A stretch of DNA of 42,562 nucleotides from an uncultured Porphyromonadaceae bacterium (GCA_947175205.1 CAMWLS010000017.1:1-42562); one strand, 5' to 3'. Positions 24,962 to 32,727 are shown, counted from the stretch's first letter. A program made the numbers and translations. The notes: a model not told the origin generated them from the sequence alone.

Positions 24962-26563
24962 ATGATTATCATAGGATTCATAGCCTTAACCCTTACACTT
25001 GCGGCATTTTTGAGTGACAGCAAACGCTGCCTCATGATGATGCAGCAGAATTCATACCGCACTGAACGTTACAGCCGCTGGCTTACTATGTCCGGAGATT
25101 CCACTTCATTCCTGCGCCTGGCGGGCTATGTGGTGTTTTTTATCTCGCTGTGTATTTTCAGTATTCAGCCTGTGGCCCTGGTACTGATGTGTCTCTTTGG
25201 TGCCACAGTGACCGCCTTGCAGTATAAGGCATCCGGCAGCTATAAAAAGCCTCTGGTATGGACCGCACGCGCCAGACGCATATACATTACTCAGGTAACG
25301 CTGGGGCTGGTGATCACGGTTGCAGCCATGGGGATATTTGGAGATGAATCCGGAGTAAACTTATTTTACTCCGCTGCCACAGCCCTTACAGGATGTTACT
25401 GCGCTGATAACATCATAGTCATGCTGGCCGTGCGCCTGCTGGCACCGCTTGAAAAACGCATTAACCGCAGATACTACGATGAGGCCGAGATGATTTTGCG
25501 TTCCATGCCTGAACTCAAGGTGGTGGGCATAACCGGCAGCTATGGCAAGACCAGCACCAAACACTACCTGTACCGTATTCTGAGTGAGCATTATGAGACG
25601 CTGATGACTCCCGGAAGCTACAACACGACTCTTGGTGTGGTACGGACGGTACGTGAGATGATGAAGCCGTATACGGAAATTTTCATTGTTGAGATGGGCG
25701 CCAAGCAACCCGGCGACATAGAAGAAATATGCCGCCTGGTTCATCCCCAGGTGGGTATAGTCACTGCTGTGGGCCCCCAGCATCTGGAAAGCTTCAAGAC
25801 TCTGGAGAGAGTGCAGCAGACAAAGTTTGAGTTAGTGGACAGTCTGCCCGTTAACGGTCTTGCCATTATAAACAATGACTTCAGCATGATTCAGTCACGC
25901 GAGGTTACCAATGTACCTACAAGGCGCTATGCCGTGGCTTTCCCGGAGAAAGCTGACCTGACGGCCACAGACATCATATATTCACCCACAGGTACCACGT
26001 TTACTGTTACTGACGGCAAGGATTACAGCCTAACACTCACTACCCGCCTTCTGGGAGAATGTAATATCTCTAATCTTATTGCAGCGGTAATCGCGGCCCG
26101 ATACCTGGGAGTACCGGATGATAAGATTAAAACGGGGGTTGCAGCCATAGAGCCTGTTGAGCATCGCCTGAGTATTAAACGGGCAGGTAACCTAACTCTG
26201 CTTGATGATGCGTTTAACAGTAATCCGCTGGGCTCATCCATGGCTCTGGATGTGCTGTCAGCCATGCCCGGATGCCGCGTGGTGATTACTCCAGGCATGA
26301 TTGAGTTAGGGGAGAAGACCTATGAACTCAACCGTGAATTTGGCAAAAAGATAGCCGCTTGCGCAGATATTGCTTACATTGTGGGACACTACAACCGCGA
26401 GGCAATAGTGAGCGGTATAGAAGAAGGAATAAAAGAAGGCTCCAACATAAAGATTATCACCACGGAGACCTTCATGGAAGCCCAGACACTTATGGTGCAA
26501 CAGACTGCAGGTTCTCAGGCTACAGTCCTTTATGAAAATGACCTTCCTGATACTTTCAAATAA
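24962..26563 (+). CDS. Membrane-anchored Mur ligase, MurF-like
   Basis: The 533 residues divide into a membrane part (hydrophobic stretches at ~1-18, 52-84, 107-126 and 132-160) and a soluble Mur ligase from ~185 on. The ligase P-loop is GITGSYGKTSTK (189-200), followed by the family segments EMGAKQPGDIEEIC, a GIVTAVGPQHLESF stretch and the substrate region LLDDAFNSNP. The last motif and the neighbouring ddl point to MurF (addition of D-Ala-D-Ala to the UDP-MurNAc tripeptide). The usual MurF N-terminal uridine-binding domain is missing and replaced by the membrane segments. It is probably a second ligase, not the essential dcw-cluster MurF; that is inference as I see only this window. Confidence 0.82.
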   Translation: MIIIGFIALTLTLAAFLSDSKRCLMMMQQNSYRTERYSRWLTMSGDSTSFLRLAGYVVFFISLCIFSIQPVALVLMCLFGATVTALQYKASGSYKKPLVWTARARRIYITQVTLGLVITVAAMGIFGDESGVNLFYSAATALTGCYCADNIIVMLAVRLLAPLEKRINRRYYDEAEMILRSMPELKVVGITGSYGKTSTKHYLYRILSEHYETLMTPGSYNTTLGVVRTVREMMKPYTEIFIVEMGAKQPGDIEEICRLVHPQVGIVTAVGPQHLESFKTLERVQQTKFELVDSLPVNGLAIINNDFSMIQSREVTNVPTRRYAVAFPEKADLTATDIIYSPTGTTFTVTDGKDYSLTLTTRLLGECNISNLIAAVIAARYLGVPDDKIKTGVAAIEPVEHRLSIKRAGNLTLLDDAFNSNPLGSSMALDVLSAMPGCRVVITPGMIELGEKTYELNREFGKKIAACADIAYIVGHYNREAIVSGIEEGIKEGSNIKIITTETFMEAQTLMVQQTAGSQATVLYENDLPDTFK

Positions 26564-26622
26564 ACCATATTCCGGGATAAAGTGTTAATATTGAAATTAC
26601 TAACCCTTTAAAACCGAAAATT

Positions 26623-26754
26623 ATGGATCTCAAGAACCTCATCTCAAAAGACACAATCAAGGAAGTATCAGAATCTACACTGGTAAAGAAAATCAAGGAC
26701 ATCAATGTGGATGATGTAAAAGACGTGATTAACAAGATTAAACCTAAGAAATAA
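26623..26754 (+). CDS. Small basic 43-residue protein between murF-like gene and ddl
   Basis: A short reading frame, ATG at 26623 to TAA at 26754, encodes MDLKNLISKDTIKEV, then a Lys/Asp/Val/Ile-rich amphipathic helix-like sequence ending KPKK. It has no known domain. It lies 59 bases after the MurF-like gene and 61 before ddl, in the same direction, with clean spacing and an A-rich leader typical of translated genes in this genome. The pattern of hydrophobic residues every 3-4 positions suggests a single long helix. I do not recognise it. Confidence 0.65.
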   Translation: MDLKNLISKDTIKEVSESTLVKKIKDINVDDVKDVINKIKPKK

Positions 26755-26815
26755 ACTCAACTCCCATTCTCCTCCCTCCAACTGTTACTTAAACCAAATC
26801 ACTATTACTTTAACA

Positions 26816-28009
26816 ATGAAAACCAATATTGGAGTATTCTTTGGCGGCCGCTCCACAGAGCATGAGATATCAGTAATCTCTGCTAATCAGGCCATGCACG
26901 CCATAGACCGTAACAAATATGATGTGACTCCTGTGTATATAACCAAGGAGGGACACTGGTTTACGGGGGATGCCCTTCTGGACGTCAAGAATTACCGTGA
27001 CATTCCCGCTCTTTTAAAGAAATGTACTGAGGTGTACATGCGTCCGGTGTATGGAGATACTAAACTATATAAGATTAAGAAACCTCTTTTTGGCAACGAC
27101 ATTCTCACTTCTTTAGACGTGGCTATACCTGTACTGCATGGCAGCAATGGCGAGGACGGCACCTTTGAAGGACTCCTGGAGCAGTGCGGACTTCCTTATG
27201 CCGGCTGTGACACACTGGCCTCAGCTAACGGCATGGATAAGATTACCATGAAGATGATTCTTCAGAGTCAGGGTATACCGGTGGTAAAATATACATGGTT
27301 CACTGACCACACATGGAAGACATCGCAGCAGGAAATAATAGACCGCATTGAAAAAGAATTGGGTTATCCCGTAATAGTCAAGCCTTCAAATCTTGGAAGC
27401 TCTGTGGGCATAGGCAGAGCAGCTGACCGCAGCCAGCTCAAGGAACGCATTGATGACGCCTGCCGTTATTCAGACCGTATAATTGTGGAGCACATGGTGG
27501 ACCGTATTCAGGAAATCAACTGTTCTGTTCTGGGTGATGCTGATGAATACCGGACTTCCGTCCTTGAAGAGCCCGTAAAGAGCGGTGAGATACTTTCATA
27601 CGAGGACAAGTATATGGGCGGAACCAAGGGCGCCAAAGGCATGCAAGCCGCTCAGAAACGTATTCCTGCACAGCTGCCTGAGGATGTGGCCGCACGTATC
27701 TCACATCTTGCAGGCGAGACCTTCCGTGTTCTCGGGTGTCATGGCGTTAGCCGCGTTGACCTGATCATGGACGGTGCTGACGGCAGTATATATGTAAATG
27801 AGATTAACACCATTCCGGGGTCACTGTCATTCTATCTTTGGGAAGCAACAGGTATCAGTTTCCCTGAACTGATGGACCGTCTGGTAAAACTGGCAGTAAA
27901 GCGCCAGCGCACCAGAAGGAGCAAAACTGTGTCATACGGCGCTAATATTTTCGCGCTGACCGGTGGCGCGAAGGGCGCGAAAGGTGGAGTGAAGGGTGCA
28001 AAGGCTTGA
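26816..28009 (+). CDS. ddl: D-alanine--D-alanine ligase
   Basis: Ddl joins two D-alanines with ATP to make the end of the peptidoglycan stem peptide. The ATP-grasp layout is complete: GGRSTEHEISV at the N-terminus, VLHGSNGEDGT, the VKPSNLGSSVGIG ATP-binding loop, the SYEDKY substrate loop, and VNEINTIPGS with the metal ligands. The body ends near residue 370. The tail after it carries GGAKGAKGGVKGAKA, a repetitive Gly/Ala/Lys stretch not usual in Ddl. The last 68 bases overlap the end of the convergent membrane-protein gene. The set hydrolase/MurF-like/Ddl suggests one D-Ala-D-Ala module. Confidence 0.95.
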   Translation: MKTNIGVFFGGRSTEHEISVISANQAMHAIDRNKYDVTPVYITKEGHWFTGDALLDVKNYRDIPALLKKCTEVYMRPVYGDTKLYKIKKPLFGNDILTSLDVAIPVLHGSNGEDGTFEGLLEQCGLPYAGCDTLASANGMDKITMKMILQSQGIPVVKYTWFTDHTWKTSQQEIIDRIEKELGYPVIVKPSNLGSSVGIGRAADRSQLKERIDDACRYSDRIIVEHMVDRIQEINCSVLGDADEYRTSVLEEPVKSGEILSYEDKYMGGTKGAKGMQAAQKRIPAQLPEDVAARISHLAGETFRVLGCHGVSRVDLIMDGADGSIYVNEINTIPGSLSFYLWEATGISFPELMDRLVKLAVKRQRTRRSKTVSYGANIFALTGGAKGAKGGVKGAKA

Positions 28010-28571
28010 GCGTGGAAGGAACCAGAACCTCCCAGCCCATAACGCCAGTCCCACGTGTTATCTGCACGGTATCTGATTTTCTGAGTGCTTTATAGCTCTT
28101 AAAATTAGTTTCCACCGTGGCTTTCTCACCATCCGGAAAAACTATGTCAGTAAAATAAACCTTATAGGGATTACCCCTGACATATACCTTTCTGCTTATA
28201 CGCCTGCTTCTATAGCGGGTCTTGGTGTACCTCTTCTCCACTATGGCATGTGTCTCATTTCCGTCCTGAACAGCGGTGTAGCTGTTCCAGAAGAGGAGTC
28301 CGGCCATAATAGCAGATGCAGCAAAAAGCCATAAGACAAGCGCAGACAGCACGCGAACACGCACGGGAAGATTACGGCAGTATGCAGAGAAACGCTGTAA
28401 CAGCATCCCGGTACCGACAGTAACCAGCAGCCCTCCGGAAACGCCCACACTTATGGGTTGCCACCAGGGGCTTATGACATCTTGAAGCATAACCACACTA
28501 CCGGCCACCAGCGTCAGACCCGTCACGGCAAGCGCCACGCCTGCTACAAATATCCAAACATGATTTTTCAT
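27942..28571 (-). CDS. Membrane protein with DUF3592-like soluble part
   Basis: This ~209-residue protein has three hydrophobic helices (about 6-28, 38-58 and 75-96) and then a basic, beta-rich domain (HAIVEKRYTKTRYRSRRI, later VYFTDIVFPDGEKATVE) that resembles DUF3592 proteins in layout. I place the start at ATG 28571; a TTG at 28580 would lie inside the -7 element. The C-terminal ~23 residues (from TLKPLHPSL on) are encoded in DNA that also encodes the Ddl tail on the other strand. Function unknown. Confidence 0.6.
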   Translation of the reverse strand: MKNHVWIFVAGVALAVTGLTLVAGSVVMLQDVISPWWQPISVGVSGGLLVTVGTGMLLQRFSAYCRNLPVRVRVLSALVLWLFAASAIMAGLLFWNSYTAVQDGNETHAIVEKRYTKTRYRSRRISRKVYVRGNPYKVYFTDIVFPDGEKATVETNFKSYKALRKSDTVQITRGTGVMGWEVLVPSTLKPLHPSLHLSRPSRHRSARKY

Positions 28572-28577
28572 AACATA

Positions 28578-28585
28578 CAAAATTA
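28578..28585 (-). promoter_or_regulatory. -7 element of the DUF3592-like gene
   Basis: The minus strand reads TAATTTTG, an exact TAnnTTTG match, with only six bases between the G and the ATG at 28571. The mRNA would be leaderless or nearly so. Confidence 0.45.
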
Positions 28586-28598
28586 TCCATATTTTCTT

Positions 28599-29381
28599 AT
28601 GAAGACAAAATTTATTGCAATTATCGCTGTTTTAATGAGCATTTCCACAGCTACCGTATCTGCCCAGTTAAATCTGAGCAAGGCCGGCAGCGCACTCTCC
28701 AAGGGTGTCAAAGCATTCACTCTTACTGATGCTCAGATGGCTGAATATGTAAAGGAGAGCATTGACTGGATGGATGCCAACAACAAGGTATCAGCTCCCA
28801 ACAGTGAATACACCAAGCGTCTTAATCGTCTCACTCAAGGCATCACAGAGGTTGACGGCATACCCTTAAATTTTAAGGTTTATGAAGTTATAGACGTAAA
28901 CGCATTTGCGTGTCCTGACGGTTCTGTACGCGTATTCTCATCACTGATGGATATTATGGATGATGATGAACTGATGGGTATCATAGGCCATGAGATAGGC
29001 CACGTGGGCAAACACCACAGCAAGAAGGCATTCAAACAGGAACTTCTCACCGGTGCGCTTAAAGACGCTGTTTCAGCCAACGGAGGTGTTGCGGCTGCCC
29101 TGACTCAGTCACAGTTAGGAACACTGGGAGAGGCGCTTGTTGGTGCCAAATACTCACAGAAGCATGAAAAAGAGGCTGATGATTACGGTTATGAGTTCCT
29201 GAAGAAAAACGGCCGCAACCCCATGGGCATGATTCGCGCTTTTGAGAAATTCCAGTCCATGGAAGGCGAATCCGGTAACAAGATGTCTTATATGCAGAAG
29301 ATGTTCTCCTCACATCCTGAGACTGCAGAACGCATCAAGCGCCTCACTGAACGCGCCAAAAAAGAAGGCCTGGTGAAATAA
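28599..29381 (+). CDS. Secreted/periplasmic M48 zinc metallopeptidase
   Basis: The 260-residue protein has a signal peptide (MKTKFIAIIAVLMSIS, cleavage near TVSA-Q), then the M48 (HtpX/BepA-like) catalytic core: HEIGH with zinc ligands His131 and His135 and catalytic Glu132, and the third ligand Glu192 in KHEKEADDYG. The end has a SHPETAERI motif typical of this M48 class. It would act in the periplasm, perhaps in outer-membrane protein quality control like BepA; that role is inference. The start is at 28599, since a longer frame to 28458 has no family features and would lie within the divergent gene. No TAnnTTTG box was found for it. Confidence 0.92.
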   Translation: MKTKFIAIIAVLMSISTATVSAQLNLSKAGSALSKGVKAFTLTDAQMAEYVKESIDWMDANNKVSAPNSEYTKRLNRLTQGITEVDGIPLNFKVYEVIDVNAFACPDGSVRVFSSLMDIMDDDELMGIIGHEIGHVGKHHSKKAFKQELLTGALKDAVSANGGVAAALTQSQLGTLGEALVGAKYSQKHEKEADDYGYEFLKKNGRNPMGMIRAFEKFQSMEGESGNKMSYMQKMFSSHPETAERIKRLTERAKKEGLVK

Positions 29382-29414
29382 GTTTATATCCCGGCATAAT
29401 TCAAGTGACTGTAT

Positions 29415-29472
29415 CCAAAAGAGTCGCACCCCAAAAGTTTTGAGTTCAACTTTTGGGGTGCGACTCTTTTGG
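29415..29472. repeat. 25-bp perfect palindrome (8-base loop); bidirectional terminator or mobile-element trace
   Basis: Bases 29415-29439 are exactly complementary to 29448-29472 (25 bp, no mismatch) with an 8-base loop. The arm begins CCAAAAGAGTCGCACC. It lies between the ends of two convergent genes (M48 peptidase and an AT-rich orphan), the place of a two-way terminator; its A/T-rich shoulders would give T-runs on each strand. The perfection and length also recall palindromic elements of insertion sequences. Confidence 0.75.
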
Positions 29473-29481
29473 AAGTTCTAA

Positions 29482-29889
29482 CTATCTTAAACTATAATAC
29501 GCCTCAGCATCTTTTAACATAGATAAAATTATTGGAGATGATAAATCTCTATCAATTTCAGATTCCTCTGCATCTGTTAAATAGCGGCCTTTATACTTTT
29601 CTAAGGCATATTTTATGCAATAATTTGCCACATATATAGCCGGACTAACATACTCAGTTGAATAAATAACGGCATTATCTATTAATACCTTAAATTCTTT
29701 GCCGTCACTATAGCATAGTGAGAATCTATCATACTGATTTGGTCGCCATATATCAATGATGATAGCCAACTTTAGATTAGGAATATAAACAGTATTATCT
29801 CTCGGATCTATAACAGCTCCATATATAATAGATTGAATCTTAGTGGATATTTCTTCCCTCGTTGTTGGCCTACCTTGATAAGTTCCCAT
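29482..29889 (-). CDS. AT-rich orphan protein, function unknown
   Basis: A 135-residue soluble-looking protein that I do not recognise. It has no signal peptide or membrane helix. The DNA is visibly richer in A and T (I estimate in the low-to-mid 30s % GC) than the genes around it (close to 50%), and codon choice leans to AT-ending codons, which suggests recent acquisition. A -7 element TAAATTTG lies four bases before the ATG. A 25-bp palindrome follows its stop. The middle part (NQYDRFSLCYSDGKEF) is beta-rich, the C-terminal half helical and acidic. The gene may be a cargo gene, a toxin/antitoxin partner or a phage remnant; none can be shown. Confidence 0.6.
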   Translation of the reverse strand: MGTYQGRPTTREEISTKIQSIIYGAVIDPRDNTVYIPNLKLAIIIDIWRPNQYDRFSLCYSDGKEFKVLIDNAVIYSTEYVSPAIYVANYCIKYALEKYKGRYLTDAEESEIDRDLSSPIILSMLKDAEAYYSLR

Positions 29890-29893
29890 ATAG

Positions 29894-29901
29894 CAAATTT
29901 A
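29894..29901 (-). promoter_or_regulatory. -7 element of the AT-rich orphan gene
   Basis: TAAATTTG on the minus strand (29901-29894), four bases before the ATG at 29889, so the mRNA would start on or next to the start codon. Confidence 0.45.
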
Positions 29902-30017
29902 CGAATAATCAACAAGTTATCACAGGAATACTAAAAGGTATCATATTTTGAATATGCGACAGCTTCGGTGCGGGAGATACAGTTCCGGAACAATCTCTTA
30001 AGACCGGGAATAAAATA

Positions 30018-30482
30018 CTATTTCTGGAAGAGGCGGGCAAGATTGCGTTTATCCTCGCGCTCCTTTATGCTCTGGCGCTTGTCATATTCTTTCTTGCCTC
30101 TGGCCACGCCAATGACCAGCTTGGCCAGTCCGCGGTCATTTATAAACAACCTGAGAGGCACTATGGTGTACCCGTGTTCCTTACCGTTTTTCTCAAGCTT
30201 TAAAATCTCCTTGCGGTTAAGGAGCAGCTTGCGGTCACGCCGTTCAGTATGATTATTATAAGTGCCGTAAAAATACTCTGCTATATACATATTCTTGACC
30301 CAGACTTCACCATTATGAATATAGCAGAAGGTATCCACGAGACTGGCCTTTCCCAGGCGAATGGATTTTATCTCTGTACCTGTGAGGACCAGACCGGCGG
30401 TAAAAGTCTCCTCTATGGCATAGTCAAAAGTGGCCCTGCGGTTCTTTATGTTTACTTCTTTAAGCTTGAGTTTCTGAGTCAT
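30018..30482 (-). CDS. smpB: SsrA-binding protein SmpB
   Basis: SmpB binds tmRNA and brings it to stalled ribosomes in trans-translation. The 154 residues from ATG 30482 contain the family hallmarks: [13 protein letters not shown], then [13 protein letters not shown], the beta-barrel segment, KLLLNRKEI and the basic C-terminal tail [16 protein letters not shown] that enters the mRNA channel. A longer frame to 30554 overlaps the Yip1 gene and adds residues foreign to SmpB. It lies 13 bases after the Yip1-like gene and is probably cotranscribed. The tmRNA gene itself is not in this window. Confidence 0.97.
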   Translation of the reverse strand: MTQKLKLKEVNIKNRRATFDYAIEETFTAGLVLTGTEIKSIRLGKASLVDTFCYIHNGEVWVKNMYIAEYFYGTYNNHTERRDRKLLLNRKEILKLEKNGKEHGYTIVPLRLFINDRGLAKLVIGVARGKKEYDKRQSIKEREDKRNLARLFQK

Positions 30483-30495
30483 AAGTGCACATGTA

Positions 30496-31044
30496 TTATA
30501 GCGATAACAGCAGTATTCCTGAATATAACGCCATTGGTACCACAACTGTTGCAACCACGGCTATAAGACCATATCTGAAATCATCCTCTGACGGAACTCC
30601 GAGATAGCGTGCTGATTTATATGCTATGAGCGCCACAAAGAGCGGCAGGAATTTCAGGAGCGTAAGATTAGCCGGGATACAGTTTTCAATTAATATAAAG
30701 AATGACAGCACGCTGAGGCAATATATGGATATGGTATCCAGCTTCTTCTCACTGACCTCTCCGTAAACCAGATTCCCGGCAAAAAGGTCCAGTATGAAGC
30801 GTACCAAAAAATAACCCGCAAAAAATGTCCCGAAGGTCAACACTGCGCGTGTAAGTACTGCAGCAAGGGTAATATCCGCCACCCACCAGAACTTCATGAA
30901 ACAACTTAAGGCCACAGCGCCCAAAAGTGGGTAATAACCATGTTCCAGCAGGTCCTGCGTCTCAGTGCCGTCAGCAGAAATATCCTCCCATCCCCGTGTG
31001 GGGGACAGTAACAGCTGCAACATATTTTTAAGGAAGCGTAACAT
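30496..31044 (-). CDS. Yip1-family membrane protein
   Basis: The 182-residue inner-membrane protein has a short N-terminal amphipathic part ([13 protein letters not shown]) typical of bacterial Yip1/DUF1282 proteins, then about five hydrophobic helices. Function of bacterial members is unknown. It heads a short leftward unit with smpB. Its -7 element TAAATTTG (31050-31057) is five bases before the ATG. Confidence 0.78.
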   Translation of the reverse strand: MLRFLKNMLQLLLSPTRGWEDISADGTETQDLLEHGYYPLLGAVALSCFMKFWWVADITLAAVLTRAVLTFGTFFAGYFLVRFILDLFAGNLVYGEVSEKKLDTISIYCLSVLSFFILIENCIPANLTLLKFLPLFVALIAYKSARYLGVPSEDDFRYGLIAVVATVVVPMALYSGILLLSL

Positions 31045-31049
31045 AGGTG

Positions 31050-31057
31050 CAAATTTA
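31050..31057 (-). promoter_or_regulatory. -7 element of the Yip1-smpB unit
   Basis: TAAATTTG on the minus strand, with five bases (CACCT) before the ATG at 31044. The transcript would have almost no leader. Confidence 0.45.
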
Positions 31058-31138
31058 ATATATTTCCATGAATCTGAATAAAAAAATAAAACCCAGCATA
31101 TACATAATATTATGCAGAAAGCTCATATTACCCTACTA

Positions 31139-31169
31139 TTGCGTATTTGCAAGAATAATGTTACTTTTG
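31139..31169 (+). promoter_or_regulatory. Promoter of the TetR-fabG unit
   Basis: TTG at 31139-31141, 20 bases, then TACTTTTG at 31162-31169: good match to the Bacteroidetes consensus. The predicted mRNA start near 31175 excludes a start at 31068 and supports the ATG at 31194. Confidence 0.6.
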
Positions 31170-31193
31170 CGTCTTGAAGTATCAGCAGAGTAT

Positions 31194-31802
31194 ATGGCAC
31201 TTAAAACACGAGAGAAACTCATAGAGGTGGCACGCCAGCTTTTTGTTCACAAAGGGCTGGAGAATACCACTATGAATGATATTGCCACGGCATCTGACCG
31301 CGGGCGCCGTACCATATACACATATTTCAAGAACAAGAAAGAAATATATCAGGCCGTTCTGGAGAGTGAGAGTGACCACGCCGTGGCAGCACTTGCAAAG
31401 GTTGTGGAGGACACTTCCTTACCGCTGCCGGAAAGGCTGGAAAAGATGCTTACGGTGCGTATTAATGAGCGCCAGAATGCCAGCGTGCCCTACACCACCC
31501 TGCGTCATCTTCTAAAGCTGGATTACAGGCGGGTGGAACGCATACGCCGCCGTGTACGCGAGAAGGAACTTCAGCTGCTGGATTCCCTTCTCAAGCAAGG
31601 CATAAAGGAAGGTGTCTTTGATGCCGACCGTTGCAGCCGCATGCGTAGTTTTCTTCCGGCATGTCTCTTGGGCTTTGAATCCTTGACCACCACGGCTTCT
31701 GATGAGCATCTGCGCAGTCTGATACCTGAGAATGCTCCGGAGAATTTTGCGCGCTTCATTGTAAATCAAGTAATAATAACCCAAAAAGAAAATAAAGTTT
31801 AA
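31194..31802 (+). CDS. TetR/AcrR-family transcriptional regulator
   Basis: The 202-residue protein starts MALKTREKLIEVARQLF, followed by the TetR helix-turn-helix (ENTTMNDIATASDRGRRTIYTYFKNK, cut here to its ends TTMNDIA and YTYFKNK). The C-terminal ligand/dimer part is not similar to a named subfamily. The neighbouring 3-oxoacyl-ACP reductase gene, 18 bases on, suggests control of a fatty-acid step, as TetR-fabG pairs recur in Bacteroidales by my memory. A longer frame from 31068 is ruled out by the promoter at 31139-31169. Confidence 0.9.
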   Translation: MALKTREKLIEVARQLFVHKGLENTTMNDIATASDRGRRTIYTYFKNKKEIYQAVLESESDHAVAALAKVVEDTSLPLPERLEKMLTVRINERQNASVPYTTLRHLLKLDYRRVERIRRRVREKELQLLDSLLKQGIKEGVFDADRCSRMRSFLPACLLGFESLTTTASDEHLRSLIPENAPENFARFIVNQVIITQKENKV

Positions 31803-31820
31803 TATAAACCATAAAGAATT

Positions 31821-32567
31821 ATGAAACTCCTTGAAGGTAAAACCGCCCTTATCACCGGCGCAGCCCGCGGTATAGGTAAGGCTCTGGCATTACGTTTTGC
31901 ACAGGAAGGTGCAAATATTGCTTTTACTGATTTGGTAATAGATGAAAACGGCAAGGCCACTGAGGAAGAAATTGCAGCTCTTGGCGTAAAGGTTAAAGGT
32001 TATGCATCTAATGCCGCTGATTTTGCTCAGACAAAAGAAGTGGTTGAACAGGTACACAAAGACTTTGGCCGCATTGATATCCTGGTAAACAACGCCGGTA
32101 TTACCAAAGACGGACTGATGATGCGTATGACTGAAGCTCAGTGGGACGCAGTTATAGCTGTAAACCTTAAGAGCGCATTTAACTTTATCAATGCCGTGCT
32201 TCCCATTATGATGCGCCAGCGTGGCGGCTCCATCATAAATATGGCATCTGTTGTGGGTGTACACGGTAACGCAGGCCAGTGTAACTACGCTGCATCAAAG
32301 GCCGGTCTGATTGCCCTGGCCAAGAGTATTGCTCAGGAAGTAGGTTCACGCGGCATACGTGCCAACGCCATTGCTCCCGGCTTCATAGAGACAGCCATGA
32401 CAGCAGCTCTCCCCGCAGAAATCCGTGAAGAATGGTGCAAGAAAATTCCTCTGCGCCGCGGCGGTAAACCGGAGGATATTGCTGATGTTGCCACATTCCT
32501 GGCTTCTGACCTGTCATCTTACGTTACCGGTCAGGTTATTCAGGTGGACGGCGGCATGAACATGTAA
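31821..32567 (+). CDS. fabG: 3-oxoacyl-[acyl-carrier-protein] reductase FabG
   Basis: FabG reduces 3-oxoacyl-ACP with NADPH in fatty-acid elongation. The 248 residues are of the classical SDR type: nucleotide-binding TGAARGIG near the N-terminus, NNAG, and the catalytic Ser (NMASVVG), Tyr and Lys (YAASK), then the VDGGMNM ending typical of FabG. It is likely cotranscribed with the TetR gene. A hairpin 44 bases after the stop may end the transcript. Confidence 0.95.
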   Translation: MKLLEGKTALITGAARGIGKALALRFAQEGANIAFTDLVIDENGKATEEEIAALGVKVKGYASNAADFAQTKEVVEQVHKDFGRIDILVNNAGITKDGLMMRMTEAQWDAVIAVNLKSAFNFINAVLPIMMRQRGGSIINMASVVGVHGNAGQCNYAASKAGLIALAKSIAQEVGSRGIRANAIAPGFIETAMTAALPAEIREEWCKKIPLRRGGKPEDIADVATFLASDLSSYVTGQVIQVDGGMNM

Positions 32568-32610
32568 TATTTTCTGCCAACAGGCGCATCTGCACTGGAA
32601 CAGAATTATG

Positions 32611-32650
32611 ATACAGACCGCGACAGCTCAAAAACTGTCACGGCCTGTAT
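32611..32650 (+). terminator. Hairpin after fabG, possible terminator
   Basis: ATACAGACCGCGACAG (32611-32626) pairs with CTGTCACGGCCTGTAT (32635-32650) over 16 positions with two mismatches. It abuts the proS promoter. No clear T run follows, so efficiency is uncertain. Confidence 0.45.
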
Positions 32651-32680
32651 TGTATATATAAGGAGAATTTCTTAATTTTG
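32650..32680 (+). promoter_or_regulatory. Promoter of proS
   Basis: TTG at 32650-32652, 20 bases, then TAATTTTG at 32673-32680. The predicted start near 32686 gives a leader of about 42 bases before the ATG at 32728. Confidence 0.65.
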
Positions 32681-32727
32681 CACCTTAAGAAGTCAACGAT
32701 TATTAAGACAAATTTTCACATATATTT

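Noticed and set aside
28458-28598. N-terminal extension of the M48 peptidase
   Set aside because: It lies inside the divergent gene, and the ATG at 28599 gives a proper signal peptide.
29906-29926. Origin of replication (DnaA-box-like text)
   Set aside because: TTATCACA lacks a base of the DnaA consensus, there is only one such site and no dnaA/dnaN or AT-rich unwinding region is near.
29890-30017. Possible tmRNA or tRNA remnant between the orphan gene and smpB
   Set aside because: No T-loop, tag-peptide reading frame or acceptor stem could be seen; a palindromic CATATTTTGAATATG is the only structure.
31068-31193. Longer start for the TetR regulator
   Set aside because: The consensus promoter at 31139-31169 lies inside it, and the HTH begins just after the ATG at 31194.
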